Assembly (NCBI GenBank): GCA_031826515.1
Contig: CP134536.1
Coordinates: forward strand, 694,001-758,000
Length of the DNA stretch: 64,000 bases
DNA from: Flavobacteriaceae bacterium HL-DH10
GTDB taxonomy: Bacteria; Bacteroidota; Bacteroidia; Flavobacteriales; Flavobacteriaceae
Direction: 5' to 3'
A program made the position numbers and the translations under genes. Below are positions 44,750 to 53,844 of the stretch, piece by piece. The notes under the pieces are model-generated. The model worked only from the letters and a program-made list of their open reading frames with translations, did no database searches and was not told the DNA's origin. The stretch's first letter is position 1, and each line of letters starts with the position of its first letter.

Positions 44750-46138
44750 ATGAAAATCAAAATTCAGGTATTTCTATTGGGATTACTGTTTCTACTCAGT
44801 TGTTCAAAGATAGCTAAGGAAAATGAATCTGGTTCTTTTAAAGTTCCAGTGGACTATTATACGCTTGAGAATGGCCTTAAGGTAATTCTATCACAAGATA
44901 AAACGGCCCCCACCATTGTGATTGCAGTATATTATAACATAGGGTTTAGGATAGAGCCGAAAGACAGAACGGGTTTCGCTCATTTATTCGAACATATGAT
45001 GTTTCAGGGGTCCCGGAATCTCGGAAAAATGGAGTTTGTAAAACTCATCCAACAAAATGGAGGTGTCCTCAACGGCTCAACCAGATTTGATTTCACGAAT
45101 TACTTTGAAATTGTACCCTCTCATAAACTTGAAACGATACTATGGGCTGAAGCGGATCGAATGAAGGGGTTAGCTATTACACAGGACAACCTTGCCAATC
45201 AGCAAGGAGTCGTGAAGAACGAAGTAAAAGTAAATGTTCTTAATAAACCTTACGGTGGTTTCCCCTGGTTGGACATGCCTCAGTATGCCAACGAAAACTG
45301 GTATAATGCCCACAATTTTTATGGTGATTTAGAAGATTTGGATTCTGCTAATTTGGAAGATGTTCAAAGTTTCTTTTCTACTTACTATTCTCCCAACAAC
45401 GCGGCATTATCAATTGTCGGTGATTTTGAAACTGAAGAGGCAAAAGAATGGATCAATAAATATTTTGGAGGGATACCTAGTGTAGATCTTCCCAAACGAC
45501 CCGATATATCCGAACCTCGTCAAGAGATTGAGAAGAAGTTTACTAAAGATGACTCTCTTGCTACAAAACCAGCAACGGCTGTAGCCTACAAGATGCCAGA
45601 GAGAAATACGCCTGAGTATTATGCAATGGGGTTATTGGATCAGATACTAGTACAAGGAAATAACAGCCTTTTGACCCAAAAGCTAGTTAAAGAGAACGGT
45701 TACACCTCTAATGTTAACGGAGGGATTAACTATCTGGGTAACATGTTTAATTATAATGGACCAATGGTATGGATGTTTAATTGTACTTACGACGCTACAA
45801 CTTCGGAGGACTCTCTAATATACTCAATTGATCAGGTACTTGCTGAAGTTGAAAAAGGAGTCAATCAGGAAATGATAGATAATGCAATCGTTAAAATTAG
45901 ATCTGAACTATATGATGATTTAGGTAATTACTTTGGTATGGGACGAGCGGATTTACTTTGTAGTTTTGCTCTTTTTGATAACGACCCAGCACGGATTAAC
46001 CAAATCGAAAAAGAGTTCAAACAAATAACTCCAAAAATAATGAATAAAACGGTAAAAGAATTTTTGAGAAAATCAAATCGAACTATCCTAACAGTAAATC
46101 CTTTAGGTAGCTCACAAGTTTCTTCAACCAAACTATAA
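44750..46138 (+). CDS. M16 family zinc metalloprotease, catalytic subunit, lipoprotein
   Basis: This 462-residue protein has a lipoprotein signal with the lipobox LLSC (Cys18). The peptidase part carries the inverted zinc motif HLFEH (His78-His82) and the downstream Glu158 in VVKNEVKVN, so the active site is complete. Half-length M16 proteins of this kind act as heterodimers with an inactive partner, which is the next gene, 11 bp away. The start is set at 44750, where the signal peptide begins; an upstream in-frame ATG at 44696 lies inside the shared leader repeat. The substrate is unknown. Confidence 0.92.
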   Translation: MKIKIQVFLLGLLFLLSCSKIAKENESGSFKVPVDYYTLENGLKVILSQDKTAPTIVIAVYYNIGFRIEPKDRTGFAHLFEHMMFQGSRNLGKMEFVKLIQQNGGVLNGSTRFDFTNYFEIVPSHKLETILWAEADRMKGLAITQDNLANQQGVVKNEVKVNVLNKPYGGFPWLDMPQYANENWYNAHNFYGDLEDLDSANLEDVQSFFSTYYSPNNAALSIVGDFETEEAKEWINKYFGGIPSVDLPKRPDISEPRQEIEKKFTKDDSLATKPATAVAYKMPERNTPEYYAMGLLDQILVQGNNSLLTQKLVKENGYTSNVNGGINYLGNMFNYNGPMVWMFNCTYDATTSEDSLIYSIDQVLAEVEKGVNQEMIDNAIVKIRSELYDDLGNYFGMGRADLLCSFALFDNDPARINQIEKEFKQITPKIMNKTVKEFLRKSNRTILTVNPLGSSQVSSTKL

Positions 46139-46149
46139 AAATAATACTC

Positions 46150-47541
46150 ATGAAAAATACTATAGTAATATTTGTAATTTGTCTGGCAATAATCAGTATT
46201 AGCTTTGGTCAAGAAAAGGAGACACCCCCATCAGGTTCTGAACCAAAAAATTTCTTATTACCACAAAGAGAAGAGCTCCAACTTGAAAATGGAGTGAAAT
46301 TAGTAATGATACCGTATGGTGGTATTCCAAAGGCATCCGTTCGAATTACAGTTAGTACAGGTAATATTCACGAAGAAATAGATAAGATTTGGATGTCAAA
46401 TTTAGTAAGTAATTTGATGCAAGAGGGAAGTATATCTATGAGCGCCAAAGATATTGCAGACAAAATGGCAAATATGGGTGGCGACCTAAATATATTTGTA
46501 ACCCCTCATAATACGAATATACAATCCTCTGTTTTGTACGAATTCGTGCCGGATGCAATCGCTTTAATGGTTGATGTGCTTATCAATCCTGCGTTTCCAG
46601 AATCTGAAATGGTTAGATTGAAAAATGACATGAAACGTAATTTAAGTGTTGAATTGACAAAACCCGGTTCATTGGCGACTCAGGAATTTTTCAAGCAATT
46701 ATATCCAAATCATCCGTATGGAAGATATTTTCCCACTGAAGAAATGATAGACAGCTATACCTTAGATGATGTTAAAGAATTCTACGGCAAAAATTTTGGT
46801 GGAAAATGTACAACTATTTATATCGCAGGAAAATTTGATATTGAAAAGGCAAAGAAAGCGGCTGTAGGTGCGCTTACTAATTGGAAAGAGGGGCTGGAAT
46901 CCGAGTATAGTATTGGAGAACCCGTAACGCAAGGTGAAATAACTTTAATAGATAGACCTGGAGCCCCACAATCGACTCTGCTCGTCGGGCTTCCTGTGGC
47001 AGATCCGTCCAATCCTGATTACATCGCAGTTGACGTGATGAATTCTCTTTTGGGAGGCTCATTTGGTTCTAGAATAACTAGTAATATTCGTGAAGATAAA
47101 GGTTATACTTATTCACCGAGAAGTCGAGTTTCTGCAAAATATAAATCGTCCATTTGGTATGAACAAGCCGATGTAACCACAGAATTTACCGGTCCATCTT
47201 TGCAGGAGATTTCAAAGGAGATAGAACGTCTTCGAAATGAGGCTCCTTCCGAAAAAGAACTTGATGGTATCAAAAATTATGAAGCTGGATTATTTGTATT
47301 ACGTAACTCAATACCGAATGGTATTATTGAACAGTTAGTATTTTTAGATGTTCATGACCTTGAAGATGATTATTTGGTGAACAGAGTAAAAGAAATTTAC
47401 TCGCTTACTCCCAAGGATATTCAAAACATGGCAAAAAAATACCTGCGATCCAAGGATATGACACTTGTCATTGTTGGAGATAAAGTAAAAATTCAAAATC
47501 AAATTGATGAATACGAAAAATTGCTCGATACTTTAAAATAG
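46150..47541 (+). CDS. M16 family peptidase, non-catalytic subunit
   Basis: This 463-residue protein has a Sec signal peptide (about 1-20, ISISFGQ) and an M16 fold of two domains, but the HxxEH zinc motif is replaced (the region reads SNLVSNLMQEGS). Its C-terminal half keeps the GSRITSNIREDKGYTYSPRS segment, whose Arg and Tyr contact substrate in the partner's active site in known heterodimers. It should complement the catalytic subunit encoded just upstream. Both genes lie in cassette 2. Confidence 0.9.
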   Translation: MKNTIVIFVICLAIISISFGQEKETPPSGSEPKNFLLPQREELQLENGVKLVMIPYGGIPKASVRITVSTGNIHEEIDKIWMSNLVSNLMQEGSISMSAKDIADKMANMGGDLNIFVTPHNTNIQSSVLYEFVPDAIALMVDVLINPAFPESEMVRLKNDMKRNLSVELTKPGSLATQEFFKQLYPNHPYGRYFPTEEMIDSYTLDDVKEFYGKNFGGKCTTIYIAGKFDIEKAKKAAVGALTNWKEGLESEYSIGEPVTQGEITLIDRPGAPQSTLLVGLPVADPSNPDYIAVDVMNSLLGGSFGSRITSNIREDKGYTYSPRSRVSAKYKSSIWYEQADVTTEFTGPSLQEISKEIERLRNEAPSEKELDGIKNYEAGLFVLRNSIPNGIIEQLVFLDVHDLEDDYLVNRVKEIYSLTPKDIQNMAKKYLRSKDMTLVIVGDKVKIQNQIDEYEKLLDTLK

Positions 47542-47567
47542 TACATTATAACAGAGAACGAAAGCAC

Positions 47568-47751
47568 AACAAATGTATAAAGCAAATAGGGCATTCAGTG
47601 GAATTCGATAGTGTAGTGGTCATCTGAAAAAGCGCCAAGCTAAAATTTTGATATTTAGATAAAAATAAAGATAAAAATCTTAGCTTGGCTAATTGCAAGA
47701 CGAAAATACAGAGGTATTGGCGCCCTACTTGCTTTATACCTACGTTAAACG
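47568..47751. repeat. attC-like hairpin site at the end of cassette 2
   Basis: GTATAAAGCAAATAGGGC (47575-47592) pairs with GCCCTACTTGCTTTATAC (47722-47739) at 17 of 18 positions. AAC (47568-47570) precedes it and GTTAAACG (47744-47751) follows. A second inverted repeat, GCCAAGCTAA/TTAGCTTGGC (47634-47643, 47680-47689), lies inside. Confidence 0.6.
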
Positions 47752-47754
47752 AAA

Positions 47755-50391
47755 CTACCCTAAACTAGCTAAACTAGTTTTCAAAGTTTCAATCTTGGCT
47801 AAAGCATCTGCTTCTTTTTTCTTTTCAGAAGCAACTACTTGCTCAGGAGCTCCAGCCACGAAACGTTCGTTAGATAATTTTTTTTGTACCGATTTTAAAA
47901 AACCTTCAGTATAGTTTAACTCTTCCGTTAATTTTATAATTTCAGCCTCCACATCAATAGCGCCAACCATAGGAATAAAATACTCGTTAGATTTTACTCT
48001 AAAAGTTAAAGCGCCTTCAATAGCTTCCGAAGTATCTTCTATACTTTCAAGGTTTCCTAATTTAGCAATAACACCATTGAAAGTGGTATTCGTTTTTTCA
48101 TTGTTTATTAACGAAAAACCAATAGCATCTTTAAACGCAATATTCTTTTGTTTACGAATGTTTCTAATGCCTGAAATAACTTCCGAAGCAAATTCAAATT
48201 CAGTAATCAAGGTTTCATTTATAGCTTTAGCTTCTGGCCATTTGGCAACAATTAATGCTTCATCTGGTGTTCTTTCAGAAATATATTGCCAGATATCTTC
48301 AGATAAAAAGGGCATAAACGGATGTAACACTTTAAGATTATTCTCGAAAGCTTCAATTACCGATTTATACGTTATAGTATCAATTGGTTTTTGATATGCT
48401 GGCTTAATAATTTCTAATAACCATGATGAAAAATCGTCCATGATTAACTTGTAAATAGCCATTAAAGCATCACTCAATCTATATTTACTAAAATGATCTT
48501 CAATGTCTACTAAGGCTTTTTGGAACTTAGCTTCATACCATTCTAAACCTACTTTTGAAGTTTCTGGTTGTGGGATAGTGTCATCAATTTCCCATCCTTG
48601 AATCAATCTAAAAGCATTCCAGATTTTATTTCCAAAACCTTTTCCTTGTTGGCAAAGCGCCTCATCAAACATTAAATCGTTTCCAGCAGCAGAACTTAAT
48701 AATAAACCAACACGAACGCCATCGGCACTATATTCTTCAATAAGTTTTAATGCATCAGGAGAGTTTCCTAAACTTTTACTCATTTTGCGACGTTGCTTAT
48801 CGCGAACCAAACCTGTTAAATACACGTTATTAAACGGTTTTTCATCTTTATATTCGTAACCTGCAATAATCATACGGGCTACCCAAAAGAAAAGAATATC
48901 TGGTCCTGTAACCAAATCGTTTGTTGGATAGTAATATTTTATGTCTTCGTTTTCCGGATTACGAATACCATCAAACACACTCATTGGCCATAACCATGAT
49001 GAAAACCAAGTATCTAGAGCATCAGTATCCTGACGTAAGCTATTGGCTGTTAACTCTTGGTTGTTAGCCGCCACTCTTGCTTTTATTACAGCATCTTCAA
49101 TATTTTCTGCAACAACAAAATCTTCTTTTCCATCGCCATAGAAGTATGCAGGAATTTGTTGTCCCCAAAGGAGTTGACGCGAAATATTCCAATCACGAAT
49201 ATTTTCCATCCAATGGCGATAGGTATTTTCAAACTTCTTTGGAAATAATTTAATTTCGGCATCTTCGCCTAAAACCGCTTTAATAGCAGGCTTAACTAAC
49301 TCTTCCATTTTTAAAAACCACTGATCGCTTAAACGTGGCTCAATAACAGCTTTAGTTCTTTCAGAAGTTCCAACTTTATTAATATGTGTTTCAGTTTTAA
49401 CTAAAACACCTGTTTCTTCTAATTCTTTAGCGACTTCTTTTCTTGCCACAAAACGATCTTGACCTTCGTAATGCATTCCGAAGCTATTTAAACTAGCATC
49501 TTCATTAAAAATATCAACAACTTCTAAACCGTGCTTATCACCTAAACTCTTATCATTTTCATCATGTGCAGGCGTAACTTTTAAACAACCTGTACCAAAC
49601 TCAACATCAACATATTCATCTTCAATAATAGGAATCACGCGATTACAAATTGGCACAATGGCTTTTTTTCCACGTAAGTGTTCAAAACGCTCATCGTTAG
49701 GATTGATACAAATAGCAGTATCACCAAAAATGGTTTCAGGACGCGTAGTTGCAATCGTTAGAGTATCATCACTACCTTCAATCTTATAATTTAAATAATA
49801 TAGTAAACCTTGCTTTTCTTCGTAAATCACTTCTTCATCAGACAAGGTTGTTTTAGCCTCTGGATCCCAGTTTACCATACGGTAACCACGATAAATCAAC
49901 CCCTTGTTATGTAAATCTACAAATACCTTAATAACAGCTTCAGACATATCGTCGTCCATAGTAAATTTGGTTCTATCCCAATCACATGAACATCCTAGCT
50001 TTTTTAATTGCTCTAAAATTACACCACCATAATCGTGTGTCCAGTCCCAAGCGTGTTTCAAAAACTCATCGCGCGTTAAATCGTTTTTATCAATACCCTG
50101 CTCTTTTAACTTAGCAACAACTTTAGCTTCTGTAGCAATAGATGCATGATCTGTACCTGGTACCCAACACGCATTTTTTCCTTGCAAACGCGCACGACGA
50201 ATTAATACATCTTGAATCGTATTATTAAGCATATGCCCCATATGCAACACTCCTGTTACATTTGGTGGTGGTATAACAATAGTATATGGCTCTCTTTCAT
50301 CTGGTGTGGAATGAAAATAATTATGTTTCATCCAGTAGTTATACCATTTACTTTCTACCTGATTTGCATCATACTTTGATGGAATTTGCAT
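47755..50391 (-). CDS. valS: Valyl-tRNA synthetase
   Basis: This 878-residue class I synthetase charges tRNA-Val. It shows the HIGH-type motif PPNVTGVLHMGHML, the editing domain with TTRPETIFGDTA, the KMSKS motif, and a C-terminal coiled coil (about 815-878) typical of ValRS. I place the start at 50391, where the usual MQIPSKYDANQVESKWY begins; 11 further residues upstream are in frame. A promoter element lies just before. The stop codon abuts the end of cassette 2 without damage to the gene. Confidence 0.96.
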   Translation of the reverse strand: MQIPSKYDANQVESKWYNYWMKHNYFHSTPDEREPYTIVIPPPNVTGVLHMGHMLNNTIQDVLIRRARLQGKNACWVPGTDHASIATEAKVVAKLKEQGIDKNDLTRDEFLKHAWDWTHDYGGVILEQLKKLGCSCDWDRTKFTMDDDMSEAVIKVFVDLHNKGLIYRGYRMVNWDPEAKTTLSDEEVIYEEKQGLLYYLNYKIEGSDDTLTIATTRPETIFGDTAICINPNDERFEHLRGKKAIVPICNRVIPIIEDEYVDVEFGTGCLKVTPAHDENDKSLGDKHGLEVVDIFNEDASLNSFGMHYEGQDRFVARKEVAKELEETGVLVKTETHINKVGTSERTKAVIEPRLSDQWFLKMEELVKPAIKAVLGEDAEIKLFPKKFENTYRHWMENIRDWNISRQLLWGQQIPAYFYGDGKEDFVVAENIEDAVIKARVAANNQELTANSLRQDTDALDTWFSSWLWPMSVFDGIRNPENEDIKYYYPTNDLVTGPDILFFWVARMIIAGYEYKDEKPFNNVYLTGLVRDKQRRKMSKSLGNSPDALKLIEEYSADGVRVGLLLSSAAGNDLMFDEALCQQGKGFGNKIWNAFRLIQGWEIDDTIPQPETSKVGLEWYEAKFQKALVDIEDHFSKYRLSDALMAIYKLIMDDFSSWLLEIIKPAYQKPIDTITYKSVIEAFENNLKVLHPFMPFLSEDIWQYISERTPDEALIVAKWPEAKAINETLITEFEFASEVISGIRNIRKQKNIAFKDAIGFSLINNEKTNTTFNGVIAKLGNLESIEDTSEAIEGALTFRVKSNEYFIPMVGAIDVEAEIIKLTEELNYTEGFLKSVQKKLSNERFVAGAPEQVVASEKKKEADALAKIETLKTSLASLG

Positions 50392-50720
50392 GCTTTGGAA
50401 TAGTTTTTGAATATTGATGTGCAAAAGTACTTATATTTCTTTTGTTGTGAAATGAGCATTACTAAAAATTTTGTTTTTAATAAACATTATAATTTGAAAT
50501 TTTAACAATTAAATGAAGAAGATAAACAAAAATTACGCATACTTTTAACCGACTTGAATATGCTAAGAAACATGCATTACGTCTAAAATTTTTGCGTGTT
50601 GTAGAAAAAGTAAGTATGTTTGATATGAATTAGCATATAAAAAACTTAATATTTAATAGCTAAAAACATTAAATATTATACATTGAAAAATTAGAAAACG
50701 AAACAATAAATTATAAAAAT
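50392..50720. other. Intergenic region valS to DUF1573 gene
   Basis: This AT-rich stretch of about 330 bp holds the valS promoter on one side. An open stretch of about 34 codons on the plus strand (about 50530-50633, ending in TAG) reads like the end of a charged helical protein but has no start codon, and could be a gene remnant. No RNA gene or terminator was seen. Confidence 0.5.
50422..50429 (-). promoter_or_regulatory. -7 promoter element of valS
   Basis: The minus strand reads TACTTTTG, an exact TAnnTTTG match 30 bp upstream of the preferred valS start. Confidence 0.55.
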
Positions 50721-51146
50721 ATGAAACATTTAATTACAATTTTATTTATTGGCTTAATAAGCTTTTCTCTTAATGCGCAGGAGAAAGTCGCCAAAATTGA
50801 ATTTAAATCTGATACTATTGATTACGGAACTATAGAAAAAGGCTCTGATGGCAAACGTGTTTTTGAATTTACGAACACAGGTAAAGCACCTTTAATTATA
50901 TCTAAAGTTACATCTAGCTGTGGTTGCACGATTCCTAAGTGGTCTAAAGAACCCATATTACCAGGCAAAACTGGAGAAATTCAAGTTAAATATGACACTA
51001 ATAGAGTAAACCCTATAAGAAAGACTATTACAGTAATAAGCAATGCAGATACCCCTACGGTAGCATTAAAAATTAAAGGTTTAGTCGTTGATTCTACTAG
51101 TACAAGTATTATAGAAAAGAAGAATAAAAGTATTGTTCAACAATAA
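50721..51146 (+). CDS. DUF1573 domain secreted protein
   Basis: This 141-residue protein has a signal peptide (about 1-19, ISFSLNAQ) and a single DUF1573 domain, an immunoglobulin-like fold recognisable from FDSDTIDYGTIEKGS-like and FTNTGKAPLIISKVTSSCGC segments. The conserved TSSCGCTIP cysteines are present. The function is unknown; such proteins are common in the Bacteroidota periplasm. It shares a bidirectional terminator with the convergent aspartyl protease gene. Confidence 0.88.
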   Translation: MKHLITILFIGLISFSLNAQEKVAKIEFKSDTIDYGTIEKGSDGKRVFEFTNTGKAPLIISKVTSSCGCTIPKWSKEPILPGKTGEIQVKYDTNRVNPIRKTITVISNADTPTVALKIKGLVVDSTSTSIIEKKNKSIVQQ

Positions 51147-51166
51147 AACATTTACTAAATAATTAT

Positions 51167-51198
51167 AAAAAGGTCTAAACATGAGTTTAGACCTTTTT
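51167..51198. terminator. Bidirectional Rho-independent terminator
   Basis: A perfect 14-bp stem (AAAAAGGTCTAAAC and its complement) closes an ATGA loop, with A and T runs at the two sides. It serves the DUF1573 gene and the convergent protease gene. Confidence 0.9.
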
Positions 51199-52532
51199 TA
51201 GTTAAACACATCTTCTAATTGAAATTTAAAAGTTAAAAAAACGCCATTTCTATCTACTTTTAACTTTATGGTTTTACCTGCTTCTGCATAAAAAAAATGC
51301 ATTAATTGTTGTAATGAATAATTAAAAGCTTGTTTCTCGTTAACACTTAATATAATATCACCAATTTTCAAACCTGCTTTTTGTGCTGGCGAATTATTTC
51401 TTAACTCTACAATAGTATAGGCTGGTTTTAAAGAAATTTTATATTGAGTATCAATAACAATTTTTGTGCTATTTGAAGGTTCAGCACTATTTGTCATACT
51501 CGAATTTATTTTATTATCTATTTCTTTTACTAACCTTACGCCATCATGAGCTAACTCTATACCGCTTTTATTATAACTAAACTTATTTTTGAAATTGCTG
51601 TTTTTTTTAAATGTTATAGTAGATTTTTTATAATCAATTATTAGATTAAATCGTTTTAATATATCGCCAGACAAACTTCCATTACGACTTTTTACTTTTC
51701 TTGCATGCAAAGTATAACTTGAATCTGGATAAGCTACATTTACATTTTTCAATTCGAAACTTTTCAAATAAAAAGATTCTATTTTTGAGCGCTTGCCATA
51801 AACACTCCCACTTAAACCATGTCCTAAAAAATCATGAAAATATTTATCACGAGATTTAATTCCTAAAGAATTATCTTCAAACAACCATAACGCGTCACTA
51901 CCACCAGAATCTATTAATAATTTAATGGGAATTTTATTATTATCAACTTTAATTCTCGCATTTATATAAGGCTTATTTCTATAAAATTCTAAATTAAGTT
52001 TCTCACACTTTTTACACGTCTTGTACTTATATTTTTCAGGATTTACAATCCTTATAAAACTTTTAGAATAATTTATTTCTACCACAAAATCTTTAAATAA
52101 ATCGTAACCAATAATACCGTGTATTGGAATACCTAATCTAGGAGCAAAACTCAAATTTGAATCATTTATAGCATATAAATCCTGATTTAATTTTATGGCA
52201 TCTCCTATTTTGAAAACATTATCCTTAGATTTTAATGCTTCTACAGTATCTCCTTCTCCCAAACCTCTTATAAATATTTTCTCTGTATTGTATAATCTTA
52301 AAGTATCTGACACATTCAAAAAATTAAAAATCAGAGGCTTTGTAACACCCGTATCTAACAAAAAAGACAAAGAAACCCCATTAATTTCTACGGGAACAAC
52401 GATTAAATTATTAATTAGTTTGAAACTAATTTTATCGGATTGTTTTTTATTTTGAATTATAAATTTACCTTGTGAAAAACTCAGATTATTCAAACAAAAA
52501 ACCAAACACATGAAAGTGAAAAAATTTTTCAT
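51198..52532 (-). CDS. Retropepsin-like aspartyl protease with PDZ domain
   Basis: This 444-residue exported protein has a signal peptide (about 1-20). The first half contains two retropepsin-like units: LSFLLDTGVTKP and IKLLIDSGGSDALW, each with the catalytic D-T/S-G. A C-terminal PDZ domain (about 345-440) has the segment SPAQKAGLKIGDIILSVN. Proteins of this build are predicted periplasmic proteases in Bacteroidota, with unknown substrates. It stands alone on the minus strand, divergent from the aminotransferase gene. Confidence 0.88.
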   Translation of the reverse strand: MKNFFTFMCLVFCLNNLSFSQGKFIIQNKKQSDKISFKLINNLIVVPVEINGVSLSFLLDTGVTKPLIFNFLNVSDTLRLYNTEKIFIRGLGEGDTVEALKSKDNVFKIGDAIKLNQDLYAINDSNLSFAPRLGIPIHGIIGYDLFKDFVVEINYSKSFIRIVNPEKYKYKTCKKCEKLNLEFYRNKPYINARIKVDNNKIPIKLLIDSGGSDALWLFEDNSLGIKSRDKYFHDFLGHGLSGSVYGKRSKIESFYLKSFELKNVNVAYPDSSYTLHARKVKSRNGSLSGDILKRFNLIIDYKKSTITFKKNSNFKNKFSYNKSGIELAHDGVRLVKEIDNKINSSMTNSAEPSNSTKIVIDTQYKISLKPAYTIVELRNNSPAQKAGLKIGDIILSVNEKQAFNYSLQQLMHFFYAEAGKTIKLKVDRNGVFLTFKFQLEDVFN

Positions 52533-52653
52533 TTTTTAATATTCAATTTATATACTATCAATTTACGAATCTTTAGAGTAGTCTTCTCATTTATAAGTGT
52601 TTTTTAAAAAAACTTTAAGATAATTTTTTAATATTTGCATTTAAATTAAACGC

Positions 52654-53844
52654 ATGCCAACTATATCAAAAAAAGGGCACTTAATGCCTGAATCTCCTAT
52701 ACGAAAACTAGTACCTTATGCAGAACAAGCTGTAAAAGAGGGCAAGTCTATTTATCATTTAAATATTGGACAACCCGATATTAAAACCCCTGAAATTGCT
52801 TTAGAAGCCGTAAAAAATAATGATGTAGAAATACTTTCATATTCAAGATCTCAAGGGTCTGAAACCTACAGAATAAAGCTTACTGCTTACTACAAAAAAC
52901 ACAACATTAATGTTTCTCATGAAGATATCATTGTTACTGTAGGTGCTAGTGAAGCCCTTTTGTTTTTATTTAGTAGCATTATAGATCCAGGTGACGAAGT
53001 TATTATCTCTGAACCTTTTTATGCTAATTATATAGCATTTTCAACAGCTACAGGAGTTAATGTAGTTCCTGCAATATGTAATATTGATGATAATTTTGCA
53101 TTACCATCTATTGAAACATTTGAAAAATTGATTACACCAAAAACCAGAGCTATACTAATTTGTAACCCTGGAAACCCAACAGGGTATTTATATTCTGAAG
53201 AAGAGATTAAGCAACTAGGTGCTATTGCGAAAAAGCATGACTTATTTTTAATTGCAGATGAAGTATACCGTGAATTCGTTTATGATGGTAACAAACATTT
53301 TTCTGTAATGGAATTAGAAGATTTAGAAGAACATACCATTATAATAGATTCTGTTTCTAAACGTTACAGCATGTGTGGTGCAAGAATTGGATGTCTTGTA
53401 TCAAAAAACAAAATTGTTATGCAAACCGTTTTAAAGTATGCTCAAGCACGTTTAAGTCCGCCTACATATGCTCAAATTGCTAGTGAAGCTGCATTAGACA
53501 CCCCTCAAAGTTATTTTGATGATGTAATAATTGAATATGTTGAAAGACGTGACACTTTAATTACAGAATTACAAAAAATTGAAGGTATAAAAATTGCTAA
53601 ACCAAAAGGTGCATTTTATTGCATGGTAGAATTACCAATAAAAAATTCTGATAATTTTGCACAATGGCTTTTAGAGGACTTTGATGTTGATGGTGAAACT
53701 GTTATGGTTGCTCCTGCTGGTGGATTTTATTCAACACCTGGCATTGGTTTAAACCAAATACGCATTGCTTACGTACTTAACAAAGAAAGCTTAATTAAAG
53801 CCGTAAACATTTTAAAAGAAGCCCTTAAAGTTTATAAAGACTAG
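52654..53844 (+). CDS. Class I/II pyridoxal-phosphate aminotransferase
   Basis: This 396-residue fold-type I enzyme shows LNIGQPDIKTPEIALEA near the N-terminus, the substrate-binding CNPGNPTGYLYS, LIADEVYREFVYDG with the PLP-contacting Asp and Tyr, and the Schiff-base Lys in DSVSKRYSMCGARIG. The best match is to aspartate/aromatic aminotransferases, but the amino acid used cannot be told from sequence. The murB gene starts within its last codon (1-bp overlap). Confidence 0.9.
   Translation: MPTISKKGHLMPESPIRKLVPYAEQAVKEGKSIYHLNIGQPDIKTPEIALEAVKNNDVEILSYSRSQGSETYRIKLTAYYKKHNINVSHEDIIVTVGASEALLFLFSSIIDPGDEVIISEPFYANYIAFSTATGVNVVPAICNIDDNFALPSIETFEKLITPKTRAILICNPGNPTGYLYSEEEIKQLGAIAKKHDLFLIADEVYREFVYDGNKHFSVMELEDLEEHTIIIDSVSKRYSMCGARIGCLVSKNKIVMQTVLKYAQARLSPPTYAQIASEAALDTPQSYFDDVIIEYVERRDTLITELQKIEGIKIAKPKGAFYCMVELPIKNSDNFAQWLLEDFDVDGETVMVAPAGGFYSTPGIGLNQIRIAYVLNKESLIKAVNILKEALKVYKD

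Larger units (their letters stand above)
44631..47751. mobile_element. Candidate cassette 2 (M16 peptidase module)
   Basis: The module begins with the same promoter/leader repeat as cassette 1, carries two peptidase genes, and ends in a hairpin site closing with GTTAAACGAA, the exact complement of TTCGTTTAAC in the left repeat. The right end lies within 4 bp of the valS stop codon. Its base usage is richer in G and C than the flanking phospholipid and valS genes. Confidence 0.45.

Noticed and set aside
33363-47751. Treating the two shared repeats as ends of a single 14-kb element
   Set aside because: The DNA between the modules is a typical conserved backbone (rhlE, pyrE, ftsH, cdsA), and each module has its own left and right ends, so two separate insertions fit better.
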